Positions 56,158 to 64,000 of a DNA stretch of 64,000 bases are shown here, one piece after another (the first letter of the stretch is position 1; each line of letters begins with the position of its first letter). Location of the stretch: the NCBI RefSeq assembly GCF_033439725.1, contig NW_026944384.1, forward strand, positions 5,580,001-5,644,000, given 5' to 3'. Source of the stretch: Neurospora tetraspora (Eukaryota; Ascomycota; Sordariomycetes; Sordariales; Sordariaceae). A program made the position numbers and the translations under genes. The notes beneath the pieces were generated by a model that was not told the origin of the DNA, ran no database searches, and saw only the letters and a list, made by a program, of their open reading frames with translations.

Positions 56158-59100
56158 TCAATCGAAACCTGTCCCGATCTGGCTGGCAAAAGCAGTGCTG
56201 ACGCTCTTCTCGTCGTCATCGTAACGGCGATATCCGTTGCCGACACCCATGCGACCATTGCTCTCGACATACTGCTTGAGGCGATCGCTCTGGCTGTAGG
56301 AAGTAGGGCGGGCAGATCCGATGGCCTCGCTAAGGCCAGCACCGAGACTCGCGCCGCCCTGTCCGATACCCTTGCCGCCGATGACACTGGAAGTGGCATC
56401 AGTGAACTCGCTGTTGGCGACGCTCTCGCCTGCGATACTCTCTGTCGCACGACCACGGCCCTTGGCGCCCGGGCGTCCATTGGGACCAGCACCCGGCAGA
56501 CCAGGCCACGCCTCAGGGTGGAAGTTCGAGAACATTGTGGGGTAAGCAGAGCTCAAACCGGCACCTCCCAGGGCGGAGCTGTGGATGGATGAGACGTCAT
56601 CCGGGATGTACGAAACCATAGAACCAGTCTCGTAATCCCTGACGGAGCCGGCAGTCAAGGGAGCAGCGTACCGGCCATTAGAGAAGCCGCTGGCAGCATG
56701 TTGGGTGTGGCTGCGCTGCGGCCGGTAGGCTTGACGAGGTCTGCCAAACTGCAGAAGCGAAGGCTGAAGATTCGTCAAGGGGCCTTCGACGAGACACTTC
56801 TTGTCCTTAAAGTGGACGAGAAGATGGTGCCAGAGTTCATGTTTGCACAGAACCTTGGGGTTACCGATAATCACTAGACCATACTTGGCACGAGTGAGGG
56901 CGACGTTGAGACGACGGGGATCCGAAAGGAAACCAATTCCTTGGTTCTCGTTGGAGCGAACACAAGACAGTACGATGAAATCCTTCTCTCGGCCCTGGAA
57001 GGCATCGACGGAGGCGACTTCAACTTCCCTGTAGGATTCCTTCTTGAACGTGCCGGTGTTCTGCATGGTATTGACGATGTAGCTACGCTGACCCTCGTAC
57101 GGTGTAATGACACCGATGTCGGCAGGCTTGACACCAGCCTTGAAGAAGCGTGTGACAATCTTCTCGACGTTGGCGGCCTCAGTCCGGTTGAGGTACGACG
57201 TGCCTGATGCCGAGATTTCTTCGTTGCCCAAGTTTGACCAGAACATCATGGGAGTCTCAGGGACCGGCCAGGGGAAATCAACATCCTTGCGGAGTCTCTC
57301 GGCGGCGGTGACGCCGTTTTGCAACGATCCTTCGTAGAACATATTGGAGGGGAACTCGGAGAGGCAAGGATGCATACGATACTGGACCTTCAAGCGAATG
57401 GGGGTAAACTGAAGCTTGACCAACCTCTCGAAGAGCGACTGGTTAAGGCCGGCCTTGGCAGCCTTCTTGTTCATGATGACAGGGCCAAGCTGCTTGTGGT
57501 CACCAACCAAGACAACTTGCTTACATCCAAGGACCAGCGGAATCATGCACTCGGGTTCGGCAGACTGTGTAGACTCGTCGATGAGCACATTGCGGAACTT
57601 CATCTTAGAAAGTCGCGGATCTCCGGCACCAACACAAGTGCAGCACACTACATCAGCGTTCTGCAGGATCTCACGCTCAGCCTGGCGCGTCAGCTGCTTG
57701 AACCTCTTTTCATCCTGAGAAGACAGCTCGCCGGTCTCGGTCTTGAGCTTGACGAGACCATCAAGTTCCTTGTTGGTAGTATTCATGCGAACTTGCTCGT
57801 GGAGAGCCAGGAAGCTGACGGAGGATTCGACATCCTCACGGGACTTGGCGGTCAAGCGAACGACCTTCAGGCCGGTTCTGTGGATCCTCTCACAGAGCTG
57901 GTCCACAGCAACGTTGGATGGGGCGCAAACGAGAACTTGGCTGTTGCTCATCTTGGCAAGATGGTAGATGATGGTGGCCGAAGTGACGGTCTTGCCAGTT
58001 CCCGGAGGACCCTGGATAAGACTCAGAGGGTTGGACAAGACCTGCTTGATGGCGGCAATTTGGCTGGCATTGAGCTCAGGGAGACCAGGAACGTGAAACT
58101 TCTTGGGCATCGTAATCTTAGTCGGGGCAACCTGAACTTCGTGTCCTAGCAGCTTGTGGAAGATGTAACCAGAAACACTCATCTCATCGACGGCAAAAGT
58201 CTTCATGGCCAGCTGCATGCGGTCGTAGGAAGTCGCCTTCCACACATAGTCAGCCGAGAAGTTGTGTGTGCACTCTGTCGGGACGGACTTGTCATTGGCA
58301 GACTTCCGAAGTTCCACCTCGACCTCATCGGACTGGTTGTTGGGAATCTTGATGACATATCCAACACCCTCCCAAGGCGGTCGCAGCTCTCCCTTGTACT
58401 TGAGACGCATCTCATCGCCAACAGCCAGCTTAACATCACCGGACTCGATCTTGGGAAGGATGAAGCTGGCAACATGTTTGCTGTTGAGACCAAGATGCCA
58501 GCGGACCTGAAGGCCATCCTCGGACTGTGCCTCCTTCAGCTTCTTGTCGTAATCGGATTCCATCTTGACGAGAGGGCCGAAGATGTTCTGATAATGATAG
58601 GGGTCGTCGTACTTAAGCAAGACCGGGTGAGGATCATCATCAACTCCAGCACTCTTTTCGAGATCGGCAACAGTCGCGTTCGGTGCCTCCTTCCACATTT
58701 CCTCGAGCTTGGCAATCATGGGCGGCGTAAGATGGCGAGCACGAAGCTGCTCAGCATCCGTGGGAGGGGTAACGAGCCAGCTGAGGAACGCCCTGTCCTC
58801 GATCAAGGGTTGCCACCTAGAAATATCCCAGCTCATATCCTTTGTCGAGGTACTAGCACCACACGGCTGGCGGCAAAGAAGGACCACAACTGTGTCTGAC
58901 TTGGCAGGGATAAAACCGAGGATGAAAACATTTTTGGTGCCGCAGTTGTAGCATTCGAGGACGGTATCGCCGAGGGAGGACTCGGGGTGAAGCTGAACTT
59001 CCTTGTGACGGGCTCGAACGAGATGGTTGACAATATGGGACGAGAAGGCGCTTCCTTTAGCGCTGCAGAACCACTTGTTGCAGCTAAGGCACTTGACGAC

Positions 59101-59439
59101 GCTAGAGGGCGAGTGGATGCCACAGTAGGCACAAGCGTGGGGAGGCAGTTCCTTCTCCTCCACGGGGGCATCCAGCTTGAGGCTCTTGATGCCGTCGACT
59201 GGAACGCTGGCCAAACTCTCATCGTCATCGTCGTCGAGGACCTCGGTTTCGTTGTCGTCGTCATCGTGGCGGCGTCTGGCGTTGCCGCGGGGACCACGTC
59301 CACCGTAGACACCATAGAGAAGGTTTTCATCGGGATCGATATTGGAAAGTTCGTCGGAGCCACCGGCCTTGATGGCGGCAGCAGAGTCGGAAACCAAGTG
59401 GTTTCCAAGGTGGGTGAAGGACACCTCCATGTTGGCCAT
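56158..59439 (-). CDS. upf1: UPF1/NAM7 RNA helicase, nonsense-mediated decay
   Basis: Intronless, 1093 residues from the ATG at 59439 ([12 protein letters not shown]); the frame upstream contains no ATG. The Cys/His-rich UPF2-binding domain runs from about residue 101 ([10 protein letters not shown], then [11 protein letters not shown], then [12 protein letters not shown], then LCRQPC). The superfamily-1 helicase core has Walker A GPPGTGKT near 475, DEST Walker B variant ([13 protein letters not shown]) near 620, QYRMHP, and motif [15 protein letters not shown] near 840. The C-terminal tail is Gly/Ser-rich with few SQ sites. UPF1 recognises stalled termination and drives NMD. In Neurospora the orthologue is known as the clock gene prd-6. 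Divergent from imp4, convergent with gyp1. Confidence 0.97.
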   Translation of the reverse strand: MANMEVSFTHLGNHLVSDSAAAIKAGGSDELSNIDPDENLLYGVYGGRGPRGNARRRHDDDDNETEVLDDDDDESLASVPVDGIKSLKLDAPVEEKELPPHACAYCGIHSPSSVVKCLSCNKWFCSAKGSAFSSHIVNHLVRARHKEVQLHPESSLGDTVLECYNCGTKNVFILGFIPAKSDTVVVLLCRQPCGASTSTKDMSWDISRWQPLIEDRAFLSWLVTPPTDAEQLRARHLTPPMIAKLEEMWKEAPNATVADLEKSAGVDDDPHPVLLKYDDPYHYQNIFGPLVKMESDYDKKLKEAQSEDGLQVRWHLGLNSKHVASFILPKIESGDVKLAVGDEMRLKYKGELRPPWEGVGYVIKIPNNQSDEVEVELRKSANDKSVPTECTHNFSADYVWKATSYDRMQLAMKTFAVDEMSVSGYIFHKLLGHEVQVAPTKITMPKKFHVPGLPELNASQIAAIKQVLSNPLSLIQGPPGTGKTVTSATIIYHLAKMSNSQVLVCAPSNVAVDQLCERIHRTGLKVVRLTAKSREDVESSVSFLALHEQVRMNTTNKELDGLVKLKTETGELSSQDEKRFKQLTRQAEREILQNADVVCCTCVGAGDPRLSKMKFRNVLIDESTQSAEPECMIPLVLGCKQVVLVGDHKQLGPVIMNKKAAKAGLNQSLFERLVKLQFTPIRLKVQYRMHPCLSEFPSNMFYEGSLQNGVTAAERLRKDVDFPWPVPETPMMFWSNLGNEEISASGTSYLNRTEAANVEKIVTRFFKAGVKPADIGVITPYEGQRSYIVNTMQNTGTFKKESYREVEVASVDAFQGREKDFIVLSCVRSNENQGIGFLSDPRRLNVALTRAKYGLVIIGNPKVLCKHELWHHLLVHFKDKKCLVEGPLTNLQPSLLQFGRPRQAYRPQRSHTQHAASGFSNGRYAAPLTAGSVRDYETGSMVSYIPDDVSSIHSSALGGAGLSSAYPTMFSNFHPEAWPGLPGAGPNGRPGAKGRGRATESIAGESVANSEFTDATSSVIGGKGIGQGGASLGAGLSEAIGSARPTSYSQSDRLKQYVESNGRMGVGNGYRRYDDDEKSVSTAFASQIGTGFD

Positions 59440-60509
59440 GATGGCGAGTGGTTGACGGAGGTAAACTCTGGAGCACCAGCAGTTGGTCAGTAAGTGTCTG
59501 TTCGACAAGTAACGTAGGTTGAGGTAGGTATCGTTGGGGACGAGGCTGGTGCTGTTGGTATACGCCGCGGGCCAACCTGGAGTTGTTGGGCGGGCTGTGG
59601 GAAGGAATGTGTATTTCGGTGTCTATATAGATATGGCACGCAGATAGGCGGCGTACCTCGAAGAGTTCACTCCCGGAAATTTTGTAGAAAGGTAAAATGT
59701 GGTGTCGTATTGCGGATTGTCGCAATGCGGGACTCTGGAAAGATGTAGATTATGGGATTGGAAGTCGTCTAAAAGGTCACATCATCGCAGAACGGATCGG
59801 ATCGGCGTGCGGGCTGTGGTGCGCGCGGGGCTTCGCAACGACGACACTGCCAGAATGTTGAAGCAGTGTGAGGCTATCGGGTTGTTGGTTCTTGGTTGTG
59901 AAGCAAATGGTTGCCGCCGTTGTTGGTCACAGTCGTTGTTTGCTTTGGGAATTTTGCCGGCGGACGACTTTGTGTTGGCACGGTTGGAGGTTGAATGGAT
60001 CGGAGGGATTGAATGGCAAGTGTGTCAGCAGCAGCTTCTGTTTGGAGAGGCACAGAACATTCCCACTGACGTCCGCTGCAGCACCCGCTGACGAATTGCC
60101 TGCCACGGGTCACAGCGCCTGAAACTGCCCTGCAAGCCCGAGTACCGGAAACCACAAGGGGAAGGTGGCGTACCGACCGACTCGGCGCGATCTCATTCCC
60201 GGCAGGCGCAAATCGACGGGAAGAAATCCGCCAAGCGAAAGGGTCCGTGCACCCCGCGCTTAGTGCCATTGATTGTACTTGACTTTTTTGACTTTTTTCC
60301 CCCCGGTCGCATTGAATACCCCTGTCGTCACCAACCACTCCGCCCTCCACTATCCGGACATCTGAATTTCTGTCTTCGCAGCCTTAATTCTTATCGACAA
60401 CCTCACCTAGCACTTCGCTCTCGCCTGAAAGACAACACGACTCTTCGAGCTCTGCGCATTCGCCTCTGGATCAATTATCGCCGTCCGATAAGGATTTCAG
60501 CAAAGCAAG
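59440..60509. other. Divergent promoter region, upf1 / imp4
   Basis: About 1.07 kb between divergent start codons. A repeated TTGACTTTTTTGACTTTTTT string lies at about 60278-60298. No coding sequence is seen. Confidence 0.45.
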
Positions 60510-61514
60510 ATGATTGTAAGTGTCCCAGTTACCCTTTGAAGACTATGTCCATAACTAACAACTGCAACAGAGAAAGCAGGCTCGCCAAAGGCGGGATTAC
60601 CTCTACCGAAAAGCCCTCCTGCTCAAGGATGCCGAGGTTGCAGAGAAGCGCGCTAAGCTGAGGTCTGCCCTGGCCTCGGGCAAGCCGCTCGACCCCGAGA
60701 TCGCGAAGGACAAGGAGCTGCGGAAGGACTACGACTACGACGTTTCCAAGGATGTGAACGGAGACGCTATCGATATCGACGACGAATACTCGGAGTTGTC
60801 GGGTGTCATTGACCCCAGAATCTTGGTTACAACAAGTCGCGATCCCTCCAGCAGACTCGGCCAGTTCAGCAAGGAAATCCGTCTCCTACTACCCACCAGT
60901 GTTCGACTCAACCGTGGTAACCTCGTTTTGGAGGACCTTGTTGGTGCCGCGAAGGCGCAGAACTTGACGGATGTTGTTTTGCTACACGAGCATCGTGGTG
61001 TCCCTACGGCCATGACCATCTCCCATTTCGTACGTTGCCCGCCAGGCATGTTATTTCACTTGTGGAAAGCATATGCTAATCATTGCTATAGCCCCATGGC
61101 CCGACGCTCATGGTCTCCCTCCACAACGTCGTTCTCCGCGCCGATATCCCCAAGTCGATAAAGGGCACAGTCAGCGAAAGCTACCCCAGGTTAATCTTCG
61201 AGGGCTTCAACACCAAGCTCGGTGAGCGGGTGGTCAAGATCCTCAAGCACCTCTTCCCGCCCCGCGAGCCGACACAGAAACCCAACGTCGGCAACAGAGT
61301 CATTACCTTTGTCAACAACGACGATACCATCGAGGTCAGGCACCACGTCTATGTCCGTACCTCGTATGACTCGGTCGAGCTCAGTGAGGTCGGGCCCCGA
61401 TTCACGATGAAGCCATTCAAGATCACCATGGGCACTCTCGATAACAAGGATGCGGATACCGAATGGCACCTCAGCCAGTACACCAGGACCAGCAGGAAGA
61501 AGAACTACTTTTAA
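60510..61514 (+). CDS. imp4: U3 snoRNP protein Imp4 (Brix domain)
   Basis: Exon 1 is only ATG ATT (60510-60515), followed by a GTAAGT donor. Exon 2 is 60571-61029 and exon 3 is 61092-61514, giving 295 residues against 290 in yeast. The N terminus reads MIRKQARQRRDYLYRKALLL, the classic Imp4 start. The Brix domain occupies about residues 85-270, with LVTTSRDPSSRLGQF and, across the exon 2-3 junction, SHFPHGPTLMVSLHNVVLR. Imp4 acts with Imp3 and Mpp10 in the SSU processome, assisting U3 base-pairing with pre-rRNA in the nucleolus. The acidic insert DIDDEYSELSG near residue 80 is usual. Joins restore all conserved motifs. Confidence 0.95.
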
Positions 61515-64000
61515 GCGGCGAATGGGACGAAAGGGACGCTATAGCCGTGTGGTTTTTGGTATGGGTGAGCGGGTGAAAGGCCACAGCAACAGAGCGTGGC
61601 TTTAGAGGCAAGTTGTTGCTGGACCACGAACACAACGCACTGGACCTGGTGGTGGAGCCGGACAAAACCGAGAAGAGGGCATCCGAGAGAAACACAACCG
61701 TTATCTGGCGGCGAGAGGTCGTTCTCATCAGTCTGTCTGCTGGCTTGGTATTTGGCAGGTTATGGGAGGCCTTCCCAGATGCTTAGACGAGTTCATGCAC
61801 ATATCCTCCTCTACCGCCCCAGGGAAAACGTGGCCGGCCAAGACACCCGAGTCTTGTGTTTCAGCTTCGACGGTCTGGTGGAACCAAAGAGGATAGGACC
61901 AACGTCTGACTGGTGATCGGCGGGGTTGCTGGGCCGGCTGCTTACCGAGTGGCTGTGAGGGCTGGAAGATTCGCGCGGTGAAACGAGGATGCTGCCATGT
62001 CTGTCAAAGTACATGTCAACACTACCTACTGGAGGTCAACCACGCAAAGATCGATGTGGAGGAGGGAACCGAAAAAAAGGGCAAGCGGCAGTCTCATGAG
62101 ATACCTCTGTTGGGATTTGGATGTAATTTTTAAGAGCATTGGGTTCACATACAAGGACACGGAACGGAGTTGACGGTGTAAAGGTATCATTTCTCAGGGG
62201 CGGAATAAACAAAACATGCGATCGACGAGTGCTTCATTTTGGTACTGGGTACATACTGGCATGCAAAAGACAGGCTGTTTGAGCGGCTGAGCAGCTGAGC
62301 AGCAAGGCGGATTTGGGTGAAGTCTGCAGATCAATGAGATCAGAAAGAAAAAGCAAACATTCCATGAACTCGAAACAAGACCTGCCAAGCTTTCTGCTAA
62401 AGGGACCCCTTTTTCTTTTGGGGCTCCATTCCAAACAAAAGGGGGCACGTCGGCGTGGGGACTTGGCTTCGTGGGGCCGCCTGCACGCTCTTTTGCTTGA
62501 GGGTCCACACAATTGGTTCCTCGGTTCCAACTCTTCCAGCCTCTGCAGACAGCGCAAGTAGAATTGGCGATATCGTCACTGGGCGGCAACAAGATGGTTC
62601 CCCATGCCTCTGCCATTGGAGAATTACGCCATCCAAGTTTGCCATCCTACCGTTCACGTGGTAGATGCGACGGCAAGTCGGGGCTATTGACAGCGGATAC
62701 CACGCTTGACACTGTCGTGAACGAGTTCATCAGGCTGTTAGAGTTGTACTTTGCGTTACCCTCCCTTCCCTTCTGTTGACATTGACAACAACAGCCTCAC
62801 AGCAGCCAGTCGTCAGCTCTTGAAGCTGTGCCTTGACGCTGCATTTCGTGCAGACTGCAGCTGAGCTTGGGCGCAGCAACAGAGCATGTGGGTCGGGAAC
62901 CTGTTGCGACCGAGACTCTTTTCCCGTTGTAGGTTCGAGAGCTTGGCTGAGCATTCATCATCAATAGAGGGCGATGGATAATAATTATTCATAGCGACAG
63001 AGCAGCAATTCCGAGATTTAGTTAAAGAAGTTGAAGAGCTCTCCATGGAATGATCAGCCACCGCCCTGTTCAACCCTTAGCTTCAGAGCTTCGATACATG
63101 ATTCTAGGCCTTCCATCGACTCCGTTCAGGGTTCGTGTCCTGCAATGTGACGAACGTGTCTGATATCATGGCATTGCTGTATAAATTGCATGTCACTTTA
63201 CTGAGAGGATGAGATATTCCTACCATCCATGAGCATTGCAATCCAAAATCCGACTTCCTTGAACATCTCCGCTCCGGCTCAAAGCATCAAGAAGCTGGAA
63301 CCCTGCGAGAAAATAGAACAAAAATCGATAAAAAGGACTTTGCGGGTCATTCGCACCGTCGAGTCCGTCGGCGTTAAAAACTGCCCTGAAACTATTCCGT
63401 CTTGGGACGACTAGGCCGTACAGCGTTAACAGCCAAGCATGGCCGCACCGCCAAAAACTTGCCCGGCGTGAGAGGTGGAGGATCGCCAGCCCACAGCCCG
63501 CTTCTTTTGCCTCCAATTCATTGGCCATTGGTCGCCCCTGGAACACTCCGGTCGCTACTGCACCCCCAAATTTAAACGAGAGCGCACCGTCGCTGCAGGT
63601 CGCACTGCCCTCTCCGTCTGTTGCACTCGGTGACTGGTCAGGCCGGAAAGAAGCAGCCTGTTCGTCCGTCTTTTCGTTTTTGGTCAGCGGTCATCATTTC
63701 TGTGAGGCTGGGCTCTTGTTCTCACCACACCATTCACTATTGTCGTCCTGCACTCCTTCCGAGGTTTCCTTGTTTCCATTGCAACAACAAAACCAGTCAA
63801 TACCACCCGGCGCCCCCGGTCAATTCTATCCGTACCTTATTCCTACCTTAATCCATTAATTTTTTTCGCTTCTTCCCTCTTACCGTCCCAATTGGAAGAA
63901 CAACTTGGTCTTTGTGTGTGCGACTGAAAGAAGGATCGCACCGCCTCCCGACGCGATTCACACGACGAACAATTGAATCGATCGATCCAACAACCGCCAA
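61515..64000. other. Terminal 2.5 kb without a supported gene
   Basis: The 3' flank of imp4, then sequence with open frames lacking domains. From about 63700 the + strand becomes pyrimidine- and CAA-rich (ATCGATCGATCCAACAACCGCC at the very end), like the 5' leader of a + strand gene starting beyond the window. Confidence 0.4.

Noticed and set aside
57319-58149. A 276-codon + strand frame inside UPF1
   Set aside because: It lies fully antisense to conserved helicase motifs and has no domain of its own.
62194-62616. A 140-codon minus frame starting MAEAWGTILL
   Set aside because: It has an ATG in fair context but no domain, no leader signals, and atypical composition; it is too weak to list as a gene.

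Overview
The window looks like nuclear DNA of a filamentous ascomycete, most likely Neurospora/Sordaria-like Sordariomycetes. Genes carry few, short (about 60-120 nt) GT-AG introns with CTAAC/CTGAC-type branch sites. Coding sequence is GC-rich, intergenic stretches of 0.7-4.7 kb hold pyrimidine-rich leaders and microsatellites, and the spliced isocitrate lyase is 548 aa, the size I recall for N. crassa ACU-3. The genus is inferred from these traits and was not tested by alignment.

Layout. 1-10 kb: the 3' part of a Cys-rich zinc-binding protein (+), mitochondrial ribosomal protein mL58 (-), a disordered fungal protein (+) and a PHYHD1-like dioxygenase (-). 10.9-21.2 kb: an ERCC6L2-like SNF2 ATPase, isocitrate lyase acu-3 and an AidB-like acyl-CoA dehydrogenase ending in SKL, all (+). 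22-32 kb: a SAP-like membrane protein (-), an accessory-looking stretch with a 36-bp-arm inverted repeat and a doubtful small gene, a VWA/alpha-kinase gene (-) whose frame is interrupted by one in-frame TAA, a degenerate tRNA-like Pol III element, and a cytochrome P450 (-). 32-37 kb is empty of convincing genes. 37-44 kb: a Cys-cluster protein with a prion-like tail (-), a small uncertain gene (-), and an eight-exon phosphopantothenoylcysteine decarboxylase (-). 44-62 kb: a NASP/Hif1-like histone chaperone (+), an Hrp1-like RNA-binding protein with a 1.48-kb intron (-), the Rab GAP Gyp1 (+), UPF1 (-) and IMP4 (+).

Genes are mostly independent housekeeping loci in alternating orientation. Functional themes are the glyoxylate cycle and peroxisomal lipid metabolism (isocitrate lyase beside a PTS1-bearing acyl-CoA dehydrogenase), RNA metabolism (Hrp1, UPF1, IMP4, mL58) and chromatin/DNA repair (ERCC6L2-like, NASP-like). 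Exon joins were placed by hand from splice signals, reading frame and remembered family motifs. No homology search was run.
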